The notes under the pieces were generated by a model. That model saw only the letters and a program-made list of their open reading frames with translations, did not search any database and had not been told where the DNA came from. From positions 27,190 through 91,189 of the forward strand of contig SAJS01000024.1 in the NCBI GenBank assembly GCA_004017535.1: a stretch of DNA of 64,000 nucleotides, in the 5' to 3' direction. Within the stretch, counting starts at the first letter, position 1, and the number at the start of each line of letters is the position of its first letter. The stretch comes from Mesorhizobium sp. (GTDB taxonomy: Bacteria; Pseudomonadota; Alphaproteobacteria; Rhizobiales; Rhizobiaceae). The position numbers and the translations under genes were made by a program. Of this stretch, positions 1-8,541 are shown piece after piece.

Positions 1-430
1 GGTCGGGGTTGAAGCGCAGGGCGAAGGCCGGGCATGTAGAGGGCCTGGCGAACATTGGCCCGGCCGCCCCGGATGAAGGCGCGGCCGCTCCATTTTGCCG
101 AGGCCGGCGAGGCTTGCGGCCTTTGGTTCCGAGTTCCGGCATGTCGATGGTGAGTGTGCAGGCGGTGGCATCCGAGGCGCCATATGCTGGTCAGGATTTC
201 GCGGCGCTGGACAGCGTCGGGATCGGCTTTCATGAGGGTAAGCATCGTCTGATCGATATCGCTGAGTTCACGTGGATCTGCTCCAGCCACTCGTTGTTGT
301 GGCGCCTGAGCAAGGCAAGCGGTCAAGGTCTGGCTCTGGTGCTGGCTGCGGTGCGATCCCCGCACGGGCCAGGTGCCGATCGTGTCGACGATCCACCTCG
401 CCGCGACCAGAGAGCTGCTACTCTCTTCCG
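1..430 (-). pseudogene. IS110-family transposase, C-terminal relic
   Basis: On the minus strand, pieces of an IS110/IS116/IS902 transposase can be read across different frames. One frame gives RAFIRGGRANVRQALYMPGL (about 20-110), the conserved C-terminal block of this family. Another gives ADPDAVQRREILTSI (about 190-240), followed by MPELGT. Several frameshifts and stops separate the pieces, and the element runs off the left edge, so it is a dead fragment. The family call rests on the conserved GGRANVRQALYMP motif; the exact borders are uncertain. Confidence 0.75.
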
Positions 431-434
431 CTGT

Positions 435-730
435 TCATTCTGGCCTCTTCGCAATGAATGTCATAAAATCACCTGTCGCAATTAATGGTTTTTGATTTGG
501 CTCCAACAGCTGGCAGATATCGCCGAGAGTTCCGCAGAGAGCGTCGAAAGTTTTGGCCGCCTTCTTCCGCAGCCGCGCCTTGAGTTTTGAGCAGACCTGT
601 CTTGATCGGGTTGAGATCGGGCGAGCATGGCGGCAGGATCAGGAGCCAGTGCCCCTTTGGCCAACCAGTGGGCGGCGCGTACCTTGCCGACAATCTGGGG
701 TTCCGAACCCGACAGTTGGTTTTCAACCCG
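435..730 (-). pseudogene. IS630-family transposase, C-terminal relic
   Basis: The minus strand encodes LPPCSPDLNPI, the hallmark of the IS630 DDE domain. After a frameshift near 600 it continues as KLKARLRKKAAKTFDAL and GTLGDICQLLEPNQ, ending at a stop at 435-437. This is the normal order for the last third of an IS630 transposase. The N-terminal part and the terminal repeats are missing. It abuts the IS110 relic, so two elements decayed side by side here. Confidence 0.8.
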
Positions 731-1173
731 ACAGTGGCCCGCCTCAGAGCAGGCTACCGCCCTTCGGAGCAGGCAAAAGCTAATCGAGGTTCGCGGGTTC
801 CGGTTTGAGTGTGCAGGTCGCTGCGCGCCTGATCTTTCGGTCTGGCGGCACATGACAAAAACCCTCATTTTGGCCGACGATACCCGGTCAGGAGCGGGTA
901 TCGCAGTCGAGAAGCGACCCGAGCACGTCCACAAGATGTGCCGAGTTTGCAAGGTGTGTCATTGTTTCTGTCAACGTTCGAGCGACAGCGCACGACGAAA
1001 CGTCTGGCATACGCCTCGTCTGGCACGAGCCTCGCATATGTTGCAGTTGCTGCTGGAGATCAGGCGATCGAGTGGGCCTTGCTTTTCCGATTTTGCTGCG
1101 CCTAAAGTCTCGTGTACAAATCAGGCTGGCGTGAATGGCCTGCCTAAGTGCGACTTATTACAAAGGAATGGAT
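731..1173. other. Intergenic stretch without a recognisable gene
   Basis: Open frames here are short, overlap each other on both strands and show no family motif. The stretch probably holds further insertion-sequence debris plus the promoter region of the cold-shock gene. A near-match to a -24/-12 promoter (TGGCACG at 1021, but TCGC instead of TTGC) is present and is not called. Confidence 0.4.
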
Positions 1174-1386
1174 ATGGCGACTGGAACGGTGAAGTGGTTC
1201 AACAGCACGAAGGGTTTTGGTTTTATTCAGCCTGACAACGGCGGTCAGGATGTCTTTGTCCACATTTCCGCTGTTGAACGAGCGGGCCTGTCGACCCTTA
1301 ATGAGGGCCAGAAGATCAACTACGAGGTGGAACAGGATCGCCGCACGGGAAAGTCCTCTGCAGGCAGCCTCAGCAAGGCTGGCTAA
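1174..1386 (+). CDS. cspA: Cold-shock domain protein (CspA family)
   Basis: This is a 70-residue single-domain cold-shock protein, a five-stranded OB-fold that binds single-stranded RNA and DNA and acts as an RNA chaperone. Both nucleic-acid-binding motifs are visible: RNP1 as KGFGFIQ and RNP2 as VFVHIS. The ATG at 1174 is preferred over the one at 1168 because the AAAGGA ribosome site (1162-1167) abuts 1168 but lies six bases before 1174. The C-terminus ([18 protein letters not shown]) is slightly diverged from the usual form. Rhizobia carry many paralogues, so the symbol is a family name and no particular role is implied. Confidence 0.9.
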   Translation: MATGTVKWFNSTKGFGFIQPDNGGQDVFVHISAVERAGLSTLNEGQKINYEVEQDRRTGKSSAGSLSKAG

Positions 1387-1531
1387 CGGTCCGGGAAAGC
1401 CTTGGCAAGGTTTCGTCATCGCCGGAACGCATTGACGGCTCGAAACCCGGGCCGGAGCATGCAAGTTAATGCCGCGGCAGGGATTGCTGGAGCCATCATT
1501 AATTACTCTGGAAATGAGGCTCTTGGACGGG

Positions 1532-1556
1532 AAAGGCGGGGCTCATCCCCGCCCTT
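1532..1556. terminator. Bidirectional hairpin between cspA and the mucR-like gene
   Basis: GGCGGGG (1535-1541) pairs with CCCCGCC (1547-1553) around a five-base loop, with A-rich bases on one side and CTTT on the other. It sits between two converging genes (cspA and the mucR-like gene) and could end transcription from both. Confidence 0.6.
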
Positions 1557-1616
1557 TGATTCCGCGCAGATTGGGCCTACGGCTGCTGCGCGTCCGGAAC
1601 GACTGTTGATACGGAT

Positions 1617-2087
1617 TTAGGCTGCGACCTTCTTGCGGGTCCGTTTCGCCGGCGCCGGGGCGGGGGCTTCCGGCTCTTTCGGTTTGCGGCCGAGTCCCAT
1701 GGTCTTGGCCAAGGCGGAGCGCGCAGCGGCGTAATTCGGCGCCACCATGGGATAATCCGACGGCAGACCCCATTTGGCGCGATATTCGTCTGGGGTCAGA
1801 CCATAGTGCGTCGCCAGATGGCGCTTTAGCGATTTGAATTTCTTGCCGTCTTCAAGGCTAATGATGTAGTCCGGTTCGATCGACTTTTTGATCGGGACAG
1901 CAGGTTTTTTTACAGGCACAGGCTCTTCTGCCGGTATGAGTCCAGCCGTGCCGTTTAGAGCCCCGTGCACTTGGGCGATCAGGGCAGGAAGCTCCCCCGC
2001 CGGGACGGGGTTGTTGGAGACGTAGGCTGATACAACATCGGCAGTGAGCTCGATGAGGATGTCGGTCTTGTGGGGTTCTTCTGTCAT
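1617..2087 (-). CDS. MucR/Ros-family transcriptional regulator
   Basis: 156 residues. The MucR/Ros family consists of small DNA-binding regulators of exopolysaccharide, motility, virulence and symbiosis genes in Rhizobiales. The conserved core (GKKFKSLKRHL, then TPDEYRAKWGLP and YPMVAPNYAAARS) is complete, followed by a Pro/Ala/Lys-rich tail. In Ros the zinc ligands are Cys-X2-Cys and two histidines; here both cysteine positions are replaced (Ser77 and Asp80), while His90 and His94 remain. Mesorhizobium homologues without these cysteines that fold without zinc have been described, so it may still work. The start at 2087 has CCGGAGAAG just upstream. A nod box lies about 470 bases upstream in the right orientation. 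Confidence 0.9.
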   Translation of the reverse strand: MTEEPHKTDILIELTADVVSAYVSNNPVPAGELPALIAQVHGALNGTAGLIPAEEPVPVKKPAVPIKKSIEPDYIISLEDGKKFKSLKRHLATHYGLTPDEYRAKWGLPSDYPMVAPNYAAARSALAKTMGLGRKPKEPEAPAPAPAKRTRKKVAA

Positions 2088-2219
2088 AAACTTCTCCGGG
2101 CAGCTTGAAACACAGTTGGGCGAAGTGTCGCTACATAGTGGCGGTTGCCGCTGAAAGCAAATGGATCGACGGGTGCGCTGCTCCTCCACCATTGAAGTCT
2201 CGGCGACGCATCCCGTCAT

Positions 2220-2981
2220 CGTCCATCGCTAAAGGCAGCGTATTGAATTATGGGAGCGGTCGCGCCCGCCCCACCATAGCGATACAGCAAGACAATCAAA
2301 AAAGCCGGTCTTTGCTTGGCCCCAAATCTTTTCTCCTTTCGTGAACGCTGAGCTGCCAAGCTGCTACAGTTCACCTCGCGGGGCAACCGTGCACAACACA
2401 GGAGTCGCCCGAGCGATACATTCTTCACTTGCCGCTTATCAGCGCTGGTGATTGCACTTTGCAGCCTGCCTCCGGACCCGCAGCGCTCACGCTGTTGGTT
2501 TTGCGCCTGCAGGCGTCGGAAGTCGGATCGCCGCAGCTAATTTCCTCAGGCGGACGAATTCAACAAATCGATTGTTTGGATCGAAGGCATCCGCACCATC
2601 GATGCCTCTAGAATAGGATCCAGCTACAATCACCGTGCTGTAATGGCAGGGACGGCCAGCACAAGCGCGACACGATCCGGCGGGTCCATCGCTGCGTTAC
2701 GTATTCATGGCTACTGCATCGGGCGCTCGGTCGACCGCCTTAAGCCAGGTCGCCGCATTGCGAGACGGTGACCGGCGAGGGAGAGGGCGCTCTGGCAACG
2801 AAGCGAGGCGGGTGGCCTTGCGGGTGGCCGCGTGATGTCATCCGGCTCTCCTGCCGATCTCTGCCGGCCAGATCTGGAGCAACTGTTTTGCATAGATATG
2901 GCTCTCTTCAGGGGGCCATCTATGATGGGAGCCGAGCGCGTGTTCGAGCGGGGGAACAGGCTGCACATGCGCTGTGCCCAC
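2220..2981. other. Gene-free stretch holding the nod box
   Basis: Apart from the nod box at 2556-2604 I see no supportable gene. The part from 2090 to 2555 would be a long 5' leader if the nod box drives the MucR-like gene. The part from 2605 to 2981 has only short overlapping frames with no recognisable motif. Confidence 0.4.
2556..2604 (-). promoter_or_regulatory. nod box (minus-strand orientation)
   Basis: Read on the minus strand from 2604 to 2556, the sequence matches the 49-base NodD-binding consensus. It has CATC, then GATG at the right distance, then ATC, AAACAATC, GATTT and AAT, each in register. Mismatches are one base in the first block (CATCGAT for CATCCAY) and a few in the TTACC segment. 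It points toward the MucR-like gene ending at 1617. No other convincing minus-strand gene lies between, so that gene is the likely target. Confidence 0.75.
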
Positions 2982-3524
2982 CTATTGCGATCGTGCTAAC
3001 CTTGGTTGTTCGGACTTGCCGTTAAAGGCAAGCGACAGATTGAAGTTATGCTGCACCATCTGATTGCCTGGCTCGTTTTCGAGAGCTCGCCGATACAGGG
3101 CCTGTGCCGCGTCATGCCGCCCCTCAATGTCCAAAATCACGCCCTTCGCATTCAATGCACGTACGTTTCCTGGGGCTGCAACCAAGACGCTGTCGAGCAC
3201 CTCAACCGCTTCGTGCGGGCGCTTCTGGCCCACCAAGGCATTTGTAAGTCGTATCGCCGCATCAACATTGTCCGGGTGCTGCTTCACCTCATCCCGCAAA
3301 GCCCGCTCTTGAACATCCTGACCAACTTCGCGCAAAATGCGTTCGCGCATAGCCGGATCGATTTGATCGGCGCTGAGCAACTCGGGGGAAGATGTCTCCT
3401 GCACGGAAAGAGCCGGCTTTTGCCAGCTGGCGCAACCGCCCAAAGGCAGAATGGCGAGTAGGGCAAAAAGAAGTGAGTTCCGGCGCAGAAACATAGGCGA
3501 TGGAGAAACTGTATTACTATTCAT
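2982..3524 (-). CDS. y4yS: T3SS-linked TPR lipoprotein (y4yS type)
   Basis: 180 residues. The N-terminus is a lipoprotein signal: a charged start, a hydrophobic stretch LLFALLAILPLGG, and Cys31 in a GGC lipobox. The rest is helical, with tetratricopeptide-like repeats (HPDNVDAAIRLTNAL; APGNVRALNAKGVILD; ALENEPGNQMVQHNFNLSL). In the rhizobial T3SS cluster a TPR protein, y4yS, follows rhcV at the end of the nopC-nopA-y4yQ-rhcV operon; the position here is the same, 53 bases after rhcV. The likely role is an assembly or pilotin-like factor at the outer membrane, which is an inference from fold and place. A start at 3494 (second Met) is possible. Confidence 0.8.
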   Translation of the reverse strand: MNSNTVSPSPMFLRRNSLLFALLAILPLGGCASWQKPALSVQETSSPELLSADQIDPAMRERILREVGQDVQERALRDEVKQHPDNVDAAIRLTNALVGQKRPHEAVEVLDSVLVAAPGNVRALNAKGVILDIEGRHDAAQALYRRALENEPGNQMVQHNFNLSLAFNGKSEQPRLARSQ

Positions 3525-3577
3525 ATTATCTCTCAGTTATCGGGGAGGCGCGTGGCGTTCAGTTAGGAAAGGTGGGA

Positions 3578-5641
3578 CTACTCTAACAATCCGCTGTTCG
3601 ATCCGTGCGGGAGTGTGACGGATCCTGCGGGGCGAATTGTAAAGTCGGAGGCGAGGTCTTGATAAGACAGCACGGCGAGATCAATCCCGTTTCGCGTCAG
3701 AAAGCCGCGGACGAAACGTCGGACATCCATCGACGTCAACAGAATAGGGCGGGTTTGACCCGGTTCTGCGTTCGAAAGGACCTGACGTATCTGTGATAGC
3801 ATCGCTTCGCTTTGCCGATCCTCCAGTGCGAGATAGGGGCCTGCATCCGAATCTCGAACCGCGCCACGCATCACATCCTCGCTCTCGCGCTCGACGACCA
3901 AGGCGGACACGATGCCCTCCGTGTTGGCATGGCGGTGGCAGATCTGTCGCTTCAAACCAGAACGGACATATTCCGTCAGGAGGGCAACGTTTTGCTCACG
4001 CTCGCTCCATTCGGCCAATGCCTCCAACACGAGACGGGTGTGGCGGATTGGGATACCTTCCTCCAGGAGGCGGCGCAGAACATCGGCAATCCGAGGAATC
4101 GGCGTCGTGCGTAGCACCTCTTTCACAAGCTCAGAATATTCCTGCTCCATTCGGCCCAGGAAATGTCGGGTCTCTTGGATGCCCACCAATCGCGGTGCGT
4201 AGCGGGTCAACGCTGCATGGACGCGCAAGGCGAGGAGTTCGCCGGGAGCCCTATGCTCCGTGCCGGCGCCCGTAAGGGCCTTTGCAGGGGTATGTTCAAC
4301 CGGGAGTCTGTCCGTTTTCGGCTCACGTCTAAGGGGGACACCGCTCGAGTCGACGTGCGCTACATCGGCTCGGAGCGTCATCTGGTTTGGATCTAAGGCG
4401 TCCTGTTCGACTGGCACGCCCTCGACATCAATCCGGAATTGCGATGCAGGCAGCTGCTCGTCAACCAAGACAGGGATGCGAGGAACGATAATGCCCAGAT
4501 CGGCTGTGACCAGGAGCGAAACGCGCCCAATATGTTTTTGCAATTCGGCTTGATCGACCGCCTGCATAAGATCTGGCGCTAGAAAAAATGCGATCGGGAA
4601 TTCCTTCGCAGGCGCGGCTTGCTTAGGCTCCGCTGCAGTTCCACCTTTCGCATCGGCAGTGCCGGCGCCCAGCACATCAGCCTTGACAATGCTTGCCGCA
4701 GCGAACACTGCGGCCAGCATCAGAAAGACGGGGAGGGGAAACCCAGGAACGAACCCCATTACAACCAGGACGCCGGCCGCCAGTCGCAAGGCTCGAGTGC
4801 TGGCCGTGAGCTGACTGACCATTTCGGTACCGAGGTTGATCCTCGCCGTCCCAGTCACACGGGTGACGATGGTCGCCGCAGTAATGGAGAGCAGAAGGGC
4901 CGGAATCTGCGATATCAATGCATCGCCTATCGTCAGCAGAGTATAGTGATGCAGTACCTCGCCGAAGGACATGCCCTTGGAGAGCAGGCCGATCGAAATT
5001 CCACCCAGCATGTTGATGCAGATAACCACCAGCCCGGCGATGGAATCGCCCTTCACAAATTTCATCGCGCCGTCCATCGCACCATAGAGTTGGCTTTCCT
5101 TCTCTAATTCGGCGCGCCGCCGGCGGGATTCGTTGGCATCGATGTGGCCGTTGCGTAGCTCTGCGTCGACCGCCATTTGCTTGCCCGGCAGAGCATCCAG
5201 CGTGAAACGCGCCGCCACTTCTGCCACCCGTTCGGCACCCTTCGCGAGGACCATGAATTGCACCATGGTGACGACCAGAAATATGACGAAACCCACCACG
5301 ATATTGCCTGAAATGACGAAATCGCCAAAAGTATGAATAATGCTGCCGGCCTCCCCCTCGGCCAGGATCAGTCGCGTCGTTGCGACCGTGAGCGCGAGAC
5401 GGAATACAGTGGAAATCAAAATAACGCCGGGCAAAGAGGAAAAATCAAGTGGAGTACTGACATACAGGGCAACCATCATCAGCAGTATGGCCAACCCCAT
5501 ATTGAATCCTATCAGGGCGTCGACCACCACGACCGGGATAGGCATGACCATCATCGCGACAGCCAGAAGCAGCATCAACGCAACCATTAAATCCGGGCTG
5601 GCCGGCGCACGCTTGATGAAGTCACGCAGGACGTTGGCCAT
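3578..5641 (-). CDS. rhcV: RhcV, T3SS export-gate protein (SctV/FlhA family)
   Basis: 687 residues, the usual length for the family. RhcV forms the nonameric inner-membrane export gate that receives substrates from the ATPase. The first 340 residues hold about eight membrane segments, with the family signature (the FHIPEP region) near residues 130-170 (AERVAEVAARFTLDALPGKQ). The C-terminal half is the soluble cytosolic ring domain. It lies between the SctD homologue y4yQ and the TPR lipoprotein, as in other rhizobial clusters. The ATG at 5641 gives the standard start MANVLRDFI. The frame is intact with no sign of damage. Confidence 0.95.
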   Translation of the reverse strand: MANVLRDFIKRAPASPDLMVALMLLLAVAMMVMPIPVVVVDALIGFNMGLAILLMMVALYVSTPLDFSSLPGVILISTVFRLALTVATTRLILAEGEAGSIIHTFGDFVISGNIVVGFVIFLVVTMVQFMVLAKGAERVAEVAARFTLDALPGKQMAVDAELRNGHIDANESRRRRAELEKESQLYGAMDGAMKFVKGDSIAGLVVICINMLGGISIGLLSKGMSFGEVLHHYTLLTIGDALISQIPALLLSITAATIVTRVTGTARINLGTEMVSQLTASTRALRLAAGVLVVMGFVPGFPLPVFLMLAAVFAAASIVKADVLGAGTADAKGGTAAEPKQAAPAKEFPIAFFLAPDLMQAVDQAELQKHIGRVSLLVTADLGIIVPRIPVLVDEQLPASQFRIDVEGVPVEQDALDPNQMTLRADVAHVDSSGVPLRREPKTDRLPVEHTPAKALTGAGTEHRAPGELLALRVHAALTRYAPRLVGIQETRHFLGRMEQEYSELVKEVLRTTPIPRIADVLRRLLEEGIPIRHTRLVLEALAEWSEREQNVALLTEYVRSGLKRQICHRHANTEGIVSALVVERESEDVMRGAVRDSDAGPYLALEDRQSEAMLSQIRQVLSNAEPGQTRPILLTSMDVRRFVRGFLTRNGIDLAVLSYQDLASDFTIRPAGSVTLPHGSNSGLLE

Positions 5642-5873
5642 CGAGACACCTTTGCAATCGGTTGAGACTTACTCTGCTGTTACGCCATGAAACGTGGCTT
5701 TCGAACTCCGAAGGCGCCTCAGCCTTGGCCAGCGCGTGACCCTGCATGAGAGCCACAAGCAGGCGCGAAATGGCTGGGCAGCAAATGTTTCCAACGCAGC
5801 CAGCTTGTCAGCACCGAGCGCGACAGGATGTTTGGCTGGCCATAGAGTGCTGCTTGATGGGGCCTGCGAGCTT

Positions 5874-6764
5874 TCAATATTGGAGAGCAGCAATGCGGCC
5901 ATTCCTGCTCAGCAGCACACGGCTGTCCTCAATACGATCGACCACCCATCCATCAGCCAAAATGGCGCCGACAAAATACTTCTCGCTGTCGATGACAATA
6001 TATGGTTGGACCCCATGCCACACAGCTTCGACCGCGATTGCGGATGGCGCCTTCTCCTCTTTGATGAGCACTCCGTTCACCAGTGTTAGAGTACCCTTGG
6101 TGCGACGATCGAACGATTGCTGAAGCTTCTGCCAGCTGATGACCGATTCAGACGTGACGGTGCCTTCGGCGGTCACAACACCCTTTGCCGACCCAATCTT
6201 GACGTCGAGAAGACCCGCTCGATCGACTTCCTCCTGCAGCTCTTGGGCCGCTGCCTCCGTAAGTTCATTGTCAGCGCGGTGACTGATCGTTCTGGACGCG
6301 ACTTCAGCCCGAAGTGAATTGGGGCTCGATCCACTTGCATTGCCAAGATAGGAGATCGTGCCTGAAAGCGCGCCGATCCCGAGTGAGCTGATTATGACCA
6401 TGGCGAGCACACCGATCGGTAGGCGCGGTATGCCGGTCGAACCAGGCGGCTCTGCATCCTGCACGGACAAAGCAATGGACATCTCGCCTACGAGCAGGAC
6501 GACAGGAAGGGGCACAACAACGGACTGGCCTGCGGCGATATTCCGGTTGCCCTCGATACTGAGTCCGGGTGCAAGCGCCTCCAGTTCGATCGACTTGCCA
6601 AGAAGAGTTACACGAAGGTGATGCGGTGCCAGTCCCTGCTCGACAAAGACCAAATCGGCATCGAAGCCGCTGCCGATTAAACACTTTTGAAGATCCGTCT
6701 TGCCGGTCAGACCGCAATAGTGCCCCGAACGCACTTCGAAACGGAGGGAAACGGCGTCATCCAC
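5874..6764 (-). CDS. y4yQ: Y4yQ, inner-membrane ring protein (SctD/YscD-like)
   Basis: 296 residues. The N-terminal 110 residues look like a cytoplasmic FHA-type beta domain. One membrane helix follows (LAMVIISSLGIGALSG, about residue 120), then a periplasmic part with small alpha/beta ring-building repeats. That layout is SctD, the protein forming the inner-membrane ring with RhcJ. Rhizobial versions are very divergent and are usually named only y4yQ. The start is a GTG at 6764 with GAGAG about eight bases upstream. It is preceded by nopA and followed by rhcV after a 232-base gap. Confidence 0.8.
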   Translation of the reverse strand: MDDAVSLRFEVRSGHYCGLTGKTDLQKCLIGSGFDADLVFVEQGLAPHHLRVTLLGKSIELEALAPGLSIEGNRNIAAGQSVVVPLPVVLLVGEMSIALSVQDAEPPGSTGIPRLPIGVLAMVIISSLGIGALSGTISYLGNASGSSPNSLRAEVASRTISHRADNELTEAAAQELQEEVDRAGLLDVKIGSAKGVVTAEGTVTSESVISWQKLQQSFDRRTKGTLTLVNGVLIKEEKAPSAIAVEAVWHGVQPYIVIDSEKYFVGAILADGWVVDRIEDSRVLLSRNGRIAALQY

Positions 6765-6881
6765 AGAGCATCTCTCAAACAGGATAGAAGCCGCATGGCA
6801 ATTGCCATGCGGCTCATTTCGGGACTACGTCGCGTCAATAAGGAGACGCGCTAGGGGGCAGTCTAAAACCCGCTTCCGACA

Positions 6882-7124
6882 TTACGAAACGCGTTCGTCG
6901 GCGGCCTTCTTGATGGTCTGGAGATTGGTCGTTAGAGTGCGCAACTGGACACTCCTTTTCGTCGCCTCCAAGCTAACATTGGTTAGTTCCTGCACTTGCG
7001 CCTGAAAAGCAGTAGCATCAGCTCCGCTTGTATTGCCGGGAGTGCCACTGTTAGTTTTATCGGTATTGCCGGCGCTACTGGTATTGGTATTGCCTGATTT
7101 TTTATTATTATCAACTGCAGCCAT
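6882..7124 (-). CDS. nopA: NopA, T3SS pilus subunit
   Basis: 80 residues. NopA is a major component of the extracellular T3SS appendage of rhizobia. The N-terminal half is low complexity and rich in Asn, Ser, Thr and Gly (NNKKSGNTNTSSAGN), while the C-terminal half is an amphipathic helix (FQAQVQELTNVSLEATKRSV) as in needle/pilus subunits. The ATG at 7124 is chosen over 7130 because AAAAGGA ends directly at 7130 and lies six bases before 7124. It sits between nopC and y4yQ, exactly as in the nopC-nopA-y4yQ-rhcV arrangement. The low-complexity head is longer than I would expect for NopA. Confidence 0.85.
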   Translation of the reverse strand: MAAVDNNKKSGNTNTSSAGNTDKTNSGTPGNTSGADATAFQAQVQELTNVSLEATKRSVQLRTLTTNLQTIKKAADERVS

Positions 7125-7196
7125 GATCATTCCTTTTTCTGTTGGAGTTGTGCCGTCAATAACGGCCTGTATGACCTCACGCCGGATTTTCCCGCG

Positions 7197-7526
7197 TCAG
7201 GCATCTTCTGTGTCATCCAAAGCTTCATCGGCCTCAGCCATCGCATCGTTCGCGAATTGGAACGCGAACGATCGCAGGATACTTTGGAAGGCTTCACTTT
7301 GTGCTGCAGACTGTGAGTTGTCTTGAAGTTGATCATTTGAAACGGTCCGGTTATCCGCCCGATCGTTCCCGCCAGCTGGCTTGCCATCATTCCCACCAGC
7401 TGGCTTGCCATCATTGCCACCAGCCGGCTTGCCATCACCAGAATGCTCGGATTTCGAATCCCCATGGCCCTTTCGGATCAAGGAAGTCCCGAGGTTGCCA
7501 ACTCCACTCCCAATTGCTGCTATCAT
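7197..7526 (-). CDS. nopC: NopC, T3SS secreted protein
   Basis: 109 residues. NopC is a small secreted protein encoded directly upstream of nopA. The start at 7526 (MIAAIGSGVGNLGTS) is chosen because GGAG lies six bases before it; an upstream ATG at 7541 lacks a ribosome site. The protein contains three tandem copies of an eight-residue unit (GKPAGGND), encoded by a 24-base DNA repeat. This seems to lengthen the variable centre relative to other NopC proteins. The C-terminal part (SEAFQSILRSFAFQFANDAM) is helical and conserved in style. A tts box about 65 bases upstream should drive this gene and the four genes behind it. Confidence 0.8.
   Translation of the reverse strand: MIAAIGSGVGNLGTSLIRKGHGDSKSEHSGDGKPAGGNDGKPAGGNDGKPAGGNDRADNRTVSNDQLQDNSQSAAQSEAFQSILRSFAFQFANDAMAEADEALDDTEDA
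7372..7443. repeat. Three tandem 24-base repeats inside nopC
   Basis: Units beginning at 7372, 7396 and 7420 are near-identical (plus strand CCAGCTGGCTTGCCATCATT with one or two changes). The repeat length is a multiple of three, so copy number can vary without breaking the frame. Confidence 0.9.
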
Positions 7527-7589
7527 CAGGTACTCCGGCATTTGCCATTGGCGGCGACGTGTTAAAGGTTAACCTCGATCAAGCTAAGG

Positions 7590-7614
7590 GCGGGAGCTTT
7601 CGAGAACCTGACGG
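7590..7614 (-). promoter_or_regulatory. tts box upstream of nopC
   Basis: On the minus strand, GTCAGGTTCTCGAAAGCT starts at 7612. It matches the TtsI-binding core GTCAGnTTnTCGnnAGCT. It lies about 65 bases upstream of the nopC start and in the right orientation for the nopC-nopA-y4yQ-rhcV-y4yS operon. Confidence 0.8.
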
Positions 7615-8061
7615 CTTTTGACAAAAACCGGCCAGCGCAAAAACGTATGCTCTGCAGGATGTTGCTCTCGCATCGAACAGTCGACCACGATCTCGGCTGT
7701 TCGGCCAATCCCGCCGTCCACGCATGCCGCGACCGAATGGCAGCCGCAGCAGCTCGTTTGCATCCTCGATGCTGTGGTGTCGAACAGGAGACACGGTCCA
7801 CGTGCTGCATGACCGCAATGACCGTATTCTTGCTGGCTCCACGGGCGCACGCAACGAGCAGGAACTCGGTCTTTGCATCACCATTCTCTCGCCTGCACAT
7901 CACGGCCCGGCGCGGTGAGCTCATTGGCTTCGAGAAGGTCGGCGACCGTACGAACATGGGATGGTCTGCCGGCTTTGGGAGGCCGGTGCGGATCCTCTTC
8001 TCACCATATCGAAAGCTTGAAGCGGTCGGATTTTCTTGCCCTGTTCGTGAGAACTCCCATC

Positions 8062-8082
8062 GTCAGCTAATCGTCAGCCAAG
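8062..8082 (+). promoter_or_regulatory. tts box upstream of the large putative effector
   Basis: GTCAGCTAATCGTCAGCCAA, followed by G, fits the tts core with the TCG centre and AGC half in register. It is on the plus strand and reads toward the 816-residue effector gene, whose ATG is about 460 bases further on. The gap holds no credible gene. Confidence 0.75.
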
Positions 8083-8541
8083 CGGTCTATCTAGGCCGGC
8101 CGTGCCTGACCTTCGGATCCAAAGGTCCCGTCTCGACACTTTTTGTAACTATAGATCGAAATGGTTTCCCGCGCGATACGCAACGCACACGCTTCTCTGA
8201 AGCAAATGTGTGACTTTGTCGGTGGCGAACGAGAGGAGTGACGCCTCAATAAAATCGTCAGGCACGTGTCTAGGAAGGGGAGCTAGCCGAGTTGGTCTGA
8301 TTTCATTCGCTGTTCCTGGAAATCGGCGGACTGAAGCGCTGATAATCTCAGGACATCGATGGCAACGTTGCGAAAGTCCTGTGAGCTCGGGCCAATCTTG
8401 GCCTGCTACTGAGAAGCACTTTGGCGGGAACATTACGCCGTCGCGGGTCTGGCTGACCGTGACGTTAACCGAAAGATGCCGCTGGTCTCGTCAGCCGCCA
8501 GCACAATAGCAGCACATTCTCGCCTACTACGGAGACGCAAT

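Noticed and set aside
1021-1036. Possible sigma-54 promoter upstream of cspA (TGGCACGAGCCTCGCA)
   Set aside because: The -12 block reads TCGC instead of TTGC, no activator site is found, and a near-copy of the motif stands just before it; chance is likely.
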